DNA of 64,000 nucleotides, from positions 682,001-746,000 of the forward strand of contig NZ_CAJHAF010000001.1 in NCBI RefSeq assembly GCF_904846315.1, in the 5' to 3' direction. This DNA is from Psychrobacter jeotgali (GTDB taxonomy: Bacteria > Pseudomonadota > Gammaproteobacteria > Pseudomonadales > Moraxellaceae). The notes beneath the pieces are model-generated. The model was not told the DNA's origin, ran no database searches, and saw only the letters and a list, made by a program, of their open reading frames with translations. Positions 55,131 through 63,461 of this stretch are shown here, in pieces; position 1 is the first letter of the stretch; the number at the start of each line of letters is the position of its first letter. Both the position numbers and the translations under genes were made by a program.

Positions 55131-55218
55131 AACCGAGCCTAACATAAGAAGGTATTAGCGTGATAATAGCGCTTAAATACAAAAATAACTTCTGATGGTG
55201 CAACACCTCTCGGAGGGT
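55131..55218 (-). promoter_or_regulatory. candidate S-adenosylhomocysteine (SAH) riboswitch
   Basis: On the minus strand the leader reads CCTCCGAGAGGTGTTGCACC and, after a variable AT-rich insert, TTAGGCTCGG. The helix CCGAG (55209-55213) with CTCGG (55133-55137) forms P1; GAGAGGTGTTGC matches the family's GAGGAGCGYUGC core and AGGCTCGG matches its 3' half exactly. SAH riboswitches are known upstream of ahcY in proteobacteria and switch expression on when SAH accumulates. The aptamer ends about 94 bases before the ahcY ATG. Identification is by eye without a covariance model. Confidence 0.85.
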
Positions 55219-55348
55219 CATTATTGTAATATATAGAGCTGCATTTGTCACCTGCGTATTGTCATTTAACGGTATGATAAAATTGCGCTAGTGTGAATAT
55301 TCAATACCTACTGGTGAAAGCAAGACCCTATTAAAATACCACCATATA

Positions 55349-55379
55349 AAAAAGGTCATTGATAATCAATGACCTTTTT
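55349..55379. terminator. bidirectional terminator after the BtuB-like gene
   Basis: AAAAAGGTCATTGA (55349-55362) is the exact complement of TCAATGACCTTTTT (55366-55379), with a three-base loop and flanking A and T runs. It ends the receptor transcript on the minus strand. Confidence 0.85.
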
Positions 55380-55413
55380 GGCTGAGTAGGTAAGTTTGAT
55401 ATTCAGATTAAAT

Positions 55414-57378
55414 CTAATACCAGTTATAAGTTAAAGACGTGAAAAAGTTAGTGCCGTCGGTGTTATAACCGGGGGCTGTTACGTATTTCTCATTAAACAC
55501 GTTATTTAAACGCGCTGACATAGATAAATTTGGGGTTAATTGGTAGTTGCCACTGATATTCACCAAATTATAGCTATCGACTTTTGTAGTATTAGTAGTG
55601 TTGTAGTAATAATCATCGACATACTGATATTCAGCACGGATATCTATATCTGATAGCTTATAACCCATATAAATTAAACCTTTATGCTCGGGACGAATGG
55701 GTAAATAGTTGCCATCAGTCGCTTTGCCGCTATCATCTTTCGCTTTTTGATAGTCATAACTTAAACCAAATAGATAGTTATCGATATTCCAATCAGAGGT
55801 TAGCGTAACTCCTTCAATCTTGGATTTATCAATATTGATGTTTTTACCATAAGGGTATTCGGGGGTATTAATACCATCGCTAGCAATAAGGTCTTCAACT
55901 TTATTGTTGTATCCCGTCAAGCGCGTAGATTGCAGTAAAGTGTCATATTCAATGAAGGCTTCGTAGTTATCACTGGTTTCAGGTTTTAGATTTGGATTAC
56001 CTCCCCAACTGGTAGGGCCAAATAGTTGAGTAAAAGAAGGGGCGCGGTACCCTTTAGCATAGTTTGCCCCGACGCGTAACTCAGGAGTGAGGCGATAAGT
56101 GGCGCCTAAGTTATAAGTGGTTTCATTGTCAAAATCAGAATAATCATCATATCTAACATTGGCTTGAGCATCTATATTGTCTTTAGATAAGATATACCCG
56201 AGATAACCACCCGTAACTTTACGGTCATCGGCTGCATAAACACTTGAGTCTAACTCTTGCTTTAGGTGCTCAATGCCATAAATAGCAGTACCAACCGGTA
56301 ACTTATAATCACCCGTTAAGTTGATCTGCTGTTGCGTGGTATCATATTTATCTGGATTGCCTATCTTAGATTCATATTCATAGGTAGAAGAGTCGGCAAC
56401 ACTATATCCATAAGCTAGCTTAGCTGTTTTTTCAGCATCTTGGTACTGGATATATGCGCTAGCAACCCCGTTTTTTTGATCAACATAAGCGTCAGGTAAG
56501 GCTGTTTCTAGCTTTTCATAGGGCGGCTCCCAGTTATACTGATCCGCTGAATCAATATCGGTGGTAGAGTCAGCATATAAGCCACTAACACCTACCGTGA
56601 CCGCTTCATTCACCTTTTGGTTGAGATTCAAACTATAGTTATTGCTCTTAAAGCCATCATCGTCTTTATTATAACCATAGCCATCGGGAGCAACGGCGCT
56701 AAAACCCTTGGTTTCGTTACGGCTTGCCGATAGACTCAAGCTTGTACCTTGATCGTTTCTGAACTGTGCAGTGGCGCCATATACATAATGGTCGTGAGAG
56801 CCAGCTCCTACGGTTACAGAAAATTTATTTTGTTCAATGTTAGCACCTTTAGTAAATATCTGAATAACGCCGCCCATAGCATCTGCCCCATAAATACTTG
56901 AGCCTGATGCGCCATATAACACTTCAATACGTTCCACTTGATCAGCAGGTAATAAACTTAATGCTGCACCGCCATCATCGATAGAGCTATAACGTATGCC
57001 GTCAACTAACACCAAAACTTGTCTTTTGTCGTAACCACGAACATAGAAATTACTAGTAGTTCCCATACCGCCGTTAGAAAAATGGCTAAATCCTGGTTGA
57101 CGAGAAATCACATCGACCACCGTTTGACCTTGATAACGCTGTAACTCTTCACTATCAATAACGCGAGTTTGAGCAATAACGTTGCTGGTTTTAGTCGGTG
57201 TACGGGTAGCGGTTACTACTATCTCATCAAGCTGAACTTGTGGTAGCCTATTTGCTTCAAAGCTATCAATATTATTGACAGGGGTTGCTGCTATCGCAGT
57301 ATGAACGGCGCATAACCCAAGGATACTGACAACAGATGATCTAAGATAAAAGCTTGCGGACGAGCGTGATGACACCAT
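55414..57378 (-). CDS. BtuB-like TonB-dependent outer-membrane receptor
   Basis: A 22-strand-type outer-membrane receptor that imports a ligand using TonB energy. A signal peptide (SSVVSILGLCAVHTAIAA) is followed by a TonB box-like DEIVVTATR, the plug (TVVDVISRQPGFS, FYVRGYDKRQVLVLVDGIR, GSSIYGADAMGGVIQIFTKG) and a barrel ending in the aromatic FFTSLTYNWY. The plug and a DDDGFKSNNYSLN segment resemble vitamin B12 receptor BtuB, but the ligand is not proven. The frame reaches 57495, but the ATG at 57378 with GGA 7 bases upstream gives a normal signal peptide (654 residues). No cobalamin box is visible upstream. Confidence 0.85.
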   Translation of the reverse strand: MVSSRSSASFYLRSSVVSILGLCAVHTAIAATPVNNIDSFEANRLPQVQLDEIVVTATRTPTKTSNVIAQTRVIDSEELQRYQGQTVVDVISRQPGFSHFSNGGMGTTSNFYVRGYDKRQVLVLVDGIRYSSIDDGGAALSLLPADQVERIEVLYGASGSSIYGADAMGGVIQIFTKGANIEQNKFSVTVGAGSHDHYVYGATAQFRNDQGTSLSLSASRNETKGFSAVAPDGYGYNKDDDGFKSNNYSLNLNQKVNEAVTVGVSGLYADSTTDIDSADQYNWEPPYEKLETALPDAYVDQKNGVASAYIQYQDAEKTAKLAYGYSVADSSTYEYESKIGNPDKYDTTQQQINLTGDYKLPVGTAIYGIEHLKQELDSSVYAADDRKVTGGYLGYILSKDNIDAQANVRYDDYSDFDNETTYNLGATYRLTPELRVGANYAKGYRAPSFTQLFGPTSWGGNPNLKPETSDNYEAFIEYDTLLQSTRLTGYNNKVEDLIASDGINTPEYPYGKNINIDKSKIEGVTLTSDWNIDNYLFGLSYDYQKAKDDSGKATDGNYLPIRPEHKGLIYMGYKLSDIDIRAEYQYVDDYYYNTTNTTKVDSYNLVNISGNYQLTPNLSMSARLNNVFNEKYVTAPGYNTDGTNFFTSLTYNWY

Positions 57379-57762
57379 AATTGATTCCAAATTTACCAAG
57401 TTAAAAAACACAAAACAGCAGGTTATTATTACAAAAAACAATAGATCATTTAAACTGCGCTTATTATCTACAAAACTGCATCTTTTATAAACCACTTTGA
57501 GCTAATGTTTATTCAGCTTATGTTGAATGGTTTTCATCAAAGCTCAATGAGGATTCGTTTTTTCACTAATGAGGCTTATCAACATCAAGCTTGTCAATGA
57601 AAGGTAGTTAAGAAGCAAAAACATAATTCGCTATAAATAAGTGCAATCAAAAGCAATACAGTCATAAATAATTGTTATCATAGTGACAGCTTTTATAAGT
57701 TCACTATTATGGTTGAATGCCGTTTTAAATGCTAATACCTAAATCATATTAAGAGGTTTGTT
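57379..57762. other. divergent promoter region of the receptor and the MscS-like gene
   Basis: About 384 bases between the two divergent starts. A weak Fur-box-like stretch is present at 57667-57683 (reverse complement CTATGATAACAATTATT, matching about 12 of 17 positions of the Fur pattern). No B12 riboswitch, no RNA gene and no further supported open frame were seen. Confidence 0.4.
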
Positions 57763-59691
57763 TTGTCTACTGAGCGTTATATAAAATATGCTACGCCGTC
57801 ATCTTTATTTGTCAAAAAAATATCCGTTATAGTGGCGTTATTATTAGCGTTACTGATCAGCCTGGTAATGCCTGTCCAAGTTATGGCAGCAGAAGTTGGG
57901 GCGCTCGACTTAAATGGTAATGACAATAAGGAAGAAAGCAGCCGCACTGCGATTCCTGACTCTTTTGGGCGAGATACGCCACGGCAAACGGTGCAAGGCT
58001 TTATTAGTGCTCTTAGTGAGAACGACTATTTATTGGCTAGTAACTATCTTAATCTATCCAAATCAGACAACCCGACTACGATTGTCCGTCAGTTTAAGCA
58101 AGCGCTAGATGCTGGTGGGCGTTTTCAACCTGACTTGCAGATTAATAACACCCCTGAAGGTAATTTGACCGATCAGTTGGCCGCTAACCAAGAAAAAGTG
58201 GGCAACATCAGCATCAATGATAAAAATGTGCCGCTAATACTAGAACGGGTAGTGTCTGAGAAAGGTGAGCAGTACTGGCAGTTTTCCACTGAAACCCTAA
58301 GCTTAGTACCTGAGGTTATAGAGAACACCAGGCCCACCTTGATATCGCAGTATACTTTAGAGTCTTTGGAAGACGAGCAGTTATTTGGTTACCAGCTGGC
58401 AGATTTGCTGGCTGCAATTATATTGACCATAAGCTGCTTTATCCTGACTTATATCGTGGTTTGGATATCTTATCATCTGTTAAGAATCGTTTATCCACGA
58501 GTACGCGGGATACCATTACCTTTTCCCAATAAAGTTATACTACCGTTATCAGTGGTAGTAATGGCGCTGATATTATCTGAGGTTATGGTCTATGCTGGGG
58601 TATCAGTGACCTTGCGTGAACCTATCAACCGCTTTACTGAAATAGCTTCTTGGCTGGCAGTAACTTGGTTGCTGCTACGAATAATTGACGCTATATTTAC
58701 TAGAGCGATTAATTTAAGTTATAGAAAAAACTTTACAGAACGAGTCTCTATTCTGGGACTGTTAAGTAAAGTAGTTAAAGCTTTATTATTGATATTTGCC
58801 GTTATTGTCATTTTTGGTAATTTGGGCTTTGATCTAACCACCGGTATTGCCGCACTAGGGGTTGGTGGTTTAGCTTTGGCACTTGGTGCACAAAAGACCA
58901 TCGAGAACTTGGTCGGTAGTGTGGTGGTAGTAGCAGATTCGCCGGTACGGATCGGCGATTATTGTAAATTTGGCGATCAAGAAGGAACAGTTATTGATAT
59001 CGGTATTCGCTCATCACGAGTACGCACCTTGAACCGTACCGTGGTTACCGTTCCCAACGGCGACTTTTCATCTATGCAGATTGAGAATTTTACTTCACGT
59101 GATATGTTCCACTTTTTGCACAACTTATATATAAAACGCAGCGCTGATATCGATGAAGTATTCAGAATGGTCAGTGATTTGGATAAGCTGTTGAATGAAC
59201 ATGAGTTGACCAACCAAGAATGGAATCAAGCCAATATTTTAGAGCTACGTCAAGACTGCTATATTATTCAACTGAGGGCTTATATCAATTCTTTTGATAT
59301 TATAGAGTTCTATGGCAAACAAGACATATTGTTGGTCGACATATTGACGAGAGTGAAAAAATATAAGGTCGAGCATGCGCTACCAACACAGCAATTAATT
59401 GTTAACCAAGGAGATCTTGAGCAGGAAAATCACAGTGAGGACGAAGAGGCGCAAGCGGCTGATGAATCTTCAAATGATAATGAGACTGATGCGGTAGGTA
59501 GCGATGGTGTAGACGAGATACAGAACGAAGCAAAGGCGGCAGATGATAGAGTAGACAATAAAGTAGATAGCAAAGCGGATAATAAGACCAGCTTAAAAAA
59601 GGCTCGTAAACATAGTGGGCGCGCGCTAGCAAGACGCAAGTTTAAACGGGCCAAAAAAGGCTTTAGTCTATCAATCTGGAATCAGCCTTAG
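57763..59691 (+). CDS. MscS-family mechanosensitive channel with long charged tail
   Basis: A signal-like N-terminal helix (VIVALLLALLISLVMPVQVMA) leads into a ~170-residue periplasmic domain, then membrane helices and the MscS pore region GIAALGVGGLALALGAQKT with NLVGSVVVVADSPVRIGDYC, followed by the beta domain (GTVIDIGIRSSRVRTLNRT, TVPNGDFSSMQIENF). After about residue 545 an acidic Asp/Glu/Asn-rich stretch passes into a basic Lys/Arg-rich end (KKARKHSG...RRKFKRAKKG). Start is a TTG with AAGAGG 6 bases upstream. It probably relieves osmotic stress. The role of the tail is unknown. Confidence 0.88.
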   Translation: MSTERYIKYATPSSLFVKKISVIVALLLALLISLVMPVQVMAAEVGALDLNGNDNKEESSRTAIPDSFGRDTPRQTVQGFISALSENDYLLASNYLNLSKSDNPTTIVRQFKQALDAGGRFQPDLQINNTPEGNLTDQLAANQEKVGNISINDKNVPLILERVVSEKGEQYWQFSTETLSLVPEVIENTRPTLISQYTLESLEDEQLFGYQLADLLAAIILTISCFILTYIVVWISYHLLRIVYPRVRGIPLPFPNKVILPLSVVVMALILSEVMVYAGVSVTLREPINRFTEIASWLAVTWLLLRIIDAIFTRAINLSYRKNFTERVSILGLLSKVVKALLLIFAVIVIFGNLGFDLTTGIAALGVGGLALALGAQKTIENLVGSVVVVADSPVRIGDYCKFGDQEGTVIDIGIRSSRVRTLNRTVVTVPNGDFSSMQIENFTSRDMFHFLHNLYIKRSADIDEVFRMVSDLDKLLNEHELTNQEWNQANILELRQDCYIIQLRAYINSFDIIEFYGKQDILLVDILTRVKKYKVEHALPTQQLIVNQGDLEQENHSEDEEAQAADESSNDNETDAVGSDGVDEIQNEAKAADDRVDNKVDSKADNKTSLKKARKHSGRALARRKFKRAKKGFSLSIWNQP

Positions 59692-59730
59692 TTCTATTTT
59701 GAATAGAGAAGCTGTCACGTAAATAGTGAT

Positions 59731-60363
59731 TTATACAGGTATCGCTGTTTTATTACGTACCAGACCATAATGCGACCACAGTAACAAACTGGCTGCGCTA
59801 CGGTGCGGTGACCATTGCTGCGTCCTAGTTTGGAGCTGCTTTGGGGTTGGGCGTTCTTCAAGGTCTAATAGGTTCATAGCGGCAACTTTTATCGCTAGGT
59901 CGTCAACAGCCAATATATCTGCTCGGCCTAACGAGAATAGCAGATACATCTCAGCCGTCCAGCGCCCAACGCCAACCACGGCGGTAAGGGTTGTAAGCAC
60001 CTGATTATCTGATAGCTGCTCTAAAGCAGAAAAATCTATGTCATGCTCAACCAGTGAGCGCGTATAACGGATTTTTTGTCGAGATAAACCTTGGGCTCGC
60101 AGCATATCGTCGTTTGCTTGAGTAATAGCGTGGGGGGTAGTCAATCGAGCATCGACTAAGCGTTGCCAGATGCTAGCTGCTGCAGCAACGGATAGTTGTT
60201 GTCCTACTATGGCTCGTAGCAATTGCTCAAAGCCTCCAGCATTACGCCTTAAACTTGGTAAGCCGACTTGCTTGTAAACAGGGGCGAACCTTGGCTCAAG
60301 ATCAATAAGTGACTTAATATGTTTTTCTAAATCCGCTTGATCTTTAATGATTCTAATAGTCAT
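59731..60363 (-). CDS. DNA-3-methyladenine glycosylase II-like (AlkA family)
   Basis: A base-excision repair glycosylase of the HhH-GPD superfamily. The helix-hairpin-helix and Gly/Pro-Asp region is visible as AVVGVGRWTAEMYLLFSLG followed by the catalytic aspartate in ILAVDDLAIK; the first helices show LLRAIVGQQLSVAAAASIW. At 210 residues it lacks the N-terminal TBP-like domain of E. coli AlkA (282 residues) and resembles the short form in many bacteria. It is the last gene of the group after smr, from which it is separated by a terminator. Confidence 0.92.
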   Translation of the reverse strand: MTIRIIKDQADLEKHIKSLIDLEPRFAPVYKQVGLPSLRRNAGGFEQLLRAIVGQQLSVAAAASIWQRLVDARLTTPHAITQANDDMLRAQGLSRQKIRYTRSLVEHDIDFSALEQLSDNQVLTTLTAVVGVGRWTAEMYLLFSLGRADILAVDDLAIKVAAMNLLDLEERPTPKQLQTRTQQWSPHRSAASLLLWSHYGLVRNKTAIPV

Positions 60364-60384
60364 GGCAACCTTTGGGTTAGCGAT

Positions 60385-60412
60385 AAAAAAAGACTGCGCT
60401 CAGCAGTCTTTT
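60385..60412 (-). terminator. intrinsic terminator after the Smr gene
   Basis: AGACTGC (60391-60397) pairs with GCAGTCT (60403-60409) around a GCTCA loop, with A residues at 60385-60391 forming the T-run on the minus strand. Confidence 0.85.
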
Positions 60413-60428
60413 GTATTTAATGAAAAGC

Positions 60429-61166
60429 TTACTCGTCGTCCATTTTTGGTCTCTTTAATAAAACTAGTACGGCACCATTACCACCATCTTTTGGCGGGGC
60501 TGAACAAAACCCCAATACCTCTGGTAGTTGACGAAGCCAGCCATTGACACAAGTTTTCAAGATAGCTTCACTGCCTTTACCATGTACAATTTTGACCACG
60601 GTCTCATTATTTTGTTTGGCTTGGCTCAAGAGTTGAGTAACCGCTTCGCGAGCTTCTTCAATAGTACTGCCATGAATATCGACCGCATCATACCAGCGTA
60701 GTTTGCCTTGTTTTAACTGATTAAAGATTTTGTTTTGCAGGGTGGGCTGCTTATGAGATAAGTAAGCCTCGCTAGCGACAGGATTCAGCAAGGCTTTCAT
60801 ATCTGACAATCCAGCACCCAAATCTACACTGTCACCGCCTTGAGCCGCCGCACGTTTGGAGAGGGTAGCTGCATCAGGTTTGGTCGCTTTTGAGCTTTGA
60901 TTCTCGACAGGCGAGCGTACGTTTTTATCTTCTAATGGGTCAACGCCGCGCATTGCTTGCATAAATAGCACTTTGTCATCGTCGATATATTCGCTATCTA
61001 GCTGTTTAACGGTTTTTTTGACTTGTTTTTGAGAGAGCAGGGATACCGGTTCGGTAGGTTTTTGATCTTCGCCATCAGTAGCACTAGTATCGCGGCCTTT
61101 ACTCAGCTGACCTTTGAGCTCTTTGAGCTGATCTTGCATTTCTTTTGAAAATAGAGAATTTGACAT
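60429..61166 (-). CDS. Smr-domain protein (SmrA-like)
   Basis: The C-terminal ~90 residues are an Smr domain with DIHGSTIEEAREAV (the DxHG motif) and KIVHGKGSEAILKT (the GxG motif); such domains are nucleases or bind nucleic acid. The N-terminal part is charged and likely disordered, with a conserved FMQAMRGVDPLED segment typical of SmrA-type proteins. The open frame extends to 61235, but the first 23 residues are hydrophobic and unlike the family, so the ATG at 61166 (MSNSLFSKEM) is preferred; neither start has a clear ribosome-binding site. 245 residues. Confidence 0.88.
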   Translation of the reverse strand: MSNSLFSKEMQDQLKELKGQLSKGRDTSATDGEDQKPTEPVSLLSQKQVKKTVKQLDSEYIDDDKVLFMQAMRGVDPLEDKNVRSPVENQSSKATKPDAATLSKRAAAQGGDSVDLGAGLSDMKALLNPVASEAYLSHKQPTLQNKIFNQLKQGKLRWYDAVDIHGSTIEEAREAVTQLLSQAKQNNETVVKIVHGKGSEAILKTCVNGWLRQLPEVLGFCSAPPKDGGNGAVLVLLKRPKMDDE

Positions 61167-61265
61167 AAGTAAGTAATAAATCTGTTTGGTTAATAAAGAA
61201 TGGATTAGTAAATAATGTAGCCTTTTAAGCTTCAATAAAGGGCTATTAGCCTTATGAGCTATACT

Positions 61266-62147
61266 TTACGCTTGTGTGTCGATGCTCGCAAGTAAGGATT
61301 GTAACGCCTGACCGGGATGATCGGTTTTCATAAACTGCTCACCTATTAAAAAGTGCTGGATATCATTATCCAGCATCAAGCGAATATCGTCGCTGCTATG
61401 GATGCCGCTTTCGGTAACGATGAGAGGCTTGTCATTATTATCAGTGCTGTCAGAAGTTAGAGCTTTTACTAAAGTATCTTTTAGGTTGAGAGTATTCTGC
61501 AAATCTACCTTAAAAGTATTAAGATCACGGTTATTGATGCCATAAATATTATGCTTTGAGTGCGGTAGTTGCAGGGCGCGTTCAAGCTCGTCTTTGGTAT
61601 GAATCTCAATCAATACATCCATGCCAAGCTCGAGACTAAGGGCATGTAGCTCTTGTACTTGGTTGTCATTGAGACACGCCATAATTAATAAGATACAGTC
61701 TGCTCCCAGCAGATAAGACTGATAGATCTGATAGACATCGACCATAAAGTCTTTACGTAATACTGGCAGGCTAGAGACATTGTAGGCTTGTAACAGGTAC
61801 TCATCATCGCCTTGAAAATAATTACGATCGGTCAAGACTGATAAGCAGCTGGCGCCGGCTTGCTCATATTGTTGAGCAAATAACGCGGGCGAGAAGTTAT
61901 GATTGATGATGCCTTTGGAAGGCGATGCTTTTTTAATCTCAGCGATGATGCCGATATCAGCATTTCGCAGAGCATTGGCAAAGCCACGGCGCGGCTGTTT
62001 ATCGACAGCTACTTGTGCTTGCAGACTCTCAAGCGACTGCTGTTTTTGGGCCGCCGCTACTTCCTGATATTTGGTCTCGACGATACGCTGCAATACTGAA
62101 GGAATATCAGCATTGTTTTTATTATCTGTATTTAAGCTTGTAGTCAT
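61266..62147 (-). CDS. trpC: indole-3-glycerol phosphate synthase
   Basis: TrpC closes the indole ring in tryptophan synthesis. The TIM-barrel motifs are present: VLQRIVETKYQEV, GIIAEIKKASPSKGII, SCLSVLTDRNYFQG, LRKDFMVDVYQIYQS, LIEIHTKDELERAL, YGINNRDLNTFKVDL and TESGIHSSDDIRLML. It is the monofunctional form without a TrpF domain. The frame opens at 62171 but the ATG at 62147, preceded by GGA 7-8 bases upstream, is the better start, giving 293 residues. It lies just downstream of trpD. Confidence 0.96.
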   Translation of the reverse strand: MTTSLNTDNKNNADIPSVLQRIVETKYQEVAAAQKQQSLESLQAQVAVDKQPRRGFANALRNADIGIIAEIKKASPSKGIINHNFSPALFAQQYEQAGASCLSVLTDRNYFQGDDEYLLQAYNVSSLPVLRKDFMVDVYQIYQSYLLGADCILLIMACLNDNQVQELHALSLELGMDVLIEIHTKDELERALQLPHSKHNIYGINNRDLNTFKVDLQNTLNLKDTLVKALTSDSTDNNDKPLIVTESGIHSSDDIRLMLDNDIQHFLIGEQFMKTDHPGQALQSLLASIDTQA

Positions 62148-62204
62148 AAGGGGGTCCGGATTGCAGTTCATTCAAATAGGTTATTGGTTTGATATCTGTA
62201 AGTC

Positions 62205-63329
62205 TTAAGCATTCGCCGCCAGCCTTTGAGTATAAGCTGCTAATGATTCAAGCTTTTTCAAAGCATCGCCATTTTGGATAGCTTTTTGAGCACGGCTAAC
62301 TCCATTAGGGTAATTACTAGCCAGTCCGGCGGTATATATGGCGGCGCCCGCATTGAGGGCGATCATATCGCGGGCTTTTAGAACTGCGCGGTCATAGGTG
62401 TCTTCACCAGATAAGGCTGCTCGAATAAGCGCTAAGCTTTGCTCTGGCGAATCTACATCAAGGCCAATTAGGGTTTGTGATTCAATACCCGCATCTTCTG
62501 GCATCAGCTCATAAACTGAGATCTCACCATTCTTTAATTCAGCTATAGTGGTTGAAGTGGCAAGACTGATCTCATCTAAACCATCTTTAGCACCAACCAC
62601 CATGACGTGATTGGCGCCTAAGTTTTTCATAACCTTTGCTAATGGCTCACAGAGCTGGGCGGTAAATACCCCAATAACTAGGTTAGGTACGCTGGCAGGG
62701 TTAGTTAACGGGCCTAAAATATTAAAAATGGTGCGAGATTTTAATTCACGGCGTACCGGATTGGCATAACGCATAGCGCTGTGATGATTTGGCGCAAATA
62801 AAAAGCCCACACCTTCATTTTCAATACATTGTTTTGCTTGCTCCGGTGTCAGCGCCAAGCTAATACCGGCCTGCTCAAGTAAATCTGAGCTGCCAGATTT
62901 GGTAGAGACGCCGCGGTTACCATGTTTGGCAACTTGGGCACCAACTGCCGCCGCTACCAAAGCAGAGGCGGTAGAAACGTTGAATAAATTGGCACCATCA
63001 CCGCCGGTACCGACAATATCAACCAAATAATCACAGCCCTTGGGCTCGATATTAGCGGCCAAGGCGCGCATAGCACTAGCAGAAGCGGTAATCTCGTCTA
63101 TGGATTCACCTTTCATGCGCAGACCCGTTAATATAGCACCCATCATAGCGTCGCTACACTTGCCTTGCATAATGATAAGCATGACTTGGTACATCTCATC
63201 AAAGGTTAGATCAATATGCTGAAAGATTCTACCTAAAGAGGTGGTCAGTATTTGATGAATATTCTCGTCTGATAGCTGAGCGATATCTTGCGGGTTTTTT
63301 ATACTTTTTATTTTATTATCTACATCCAT
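62205..63329 (-). CDS. trpD: anthranilate phosphoribosyltransferase
   Basis: TrpD transfers phosphoribose to anthranilate. Diagnostic motifs are VDIVGTGGDGANLFNVST (PRPP-binding), AKHGNRGVSTKSGSSDLLE, FLFAPNHHSAMRYANPVRRE, FNILGPLTNPASVPN and VGAKDGLDEISLAT. The 374 residues include a ~25-residue N-terminal extension. It lies between trpG and trpC, and the order trpG-trpD-trpC is typical of gammaproteobacteria where trpE is separate. Confidence 0.97.
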   Translation of the reverse strand: MDVDNKIKSIKNPQDIAQLSDENIHQILTTSLGRIFQHIDLTFDEMYQVMLIIMQGKCSDAMMGAILTGLRMKGESIDEITASASAMRALAANIEPKGCDYLVDIVGTGGDGANLFNVSTASALVAAAVGAQVAKHGNRGVSTKSGSSDLLEQAGISLALTPEQAKQCIENEGVGFLFAPNHHSAMRYANPVRRELKSRTIFNILGPLTNPASVPNLVIGVFTAQLCEPLAKVMKNLGANHVMVVGAKDGLDEISLATSTTIAELKNGEISVYELMPEDAGIESQTLIGLDVDSPEQSLALIRAALSGEDTYDRAVLKARDMIALNAGAAIYTAGLASNYPNGVSRAQKAIQNGDALKKLESLAAYTQRLAANA

Positions 63330-63461
63330 AATAATCTCACTGGTTATTGTCTTTTTTATAAGTCGCTTCTTACAAGTTGCCTTTTATAAGTTGCTTTTGT
63401 AAATTACATTGCAGGCTGTTCTGCTAGATATTCTTAGAAGCTATTCCTTTAAGTATCGTCA

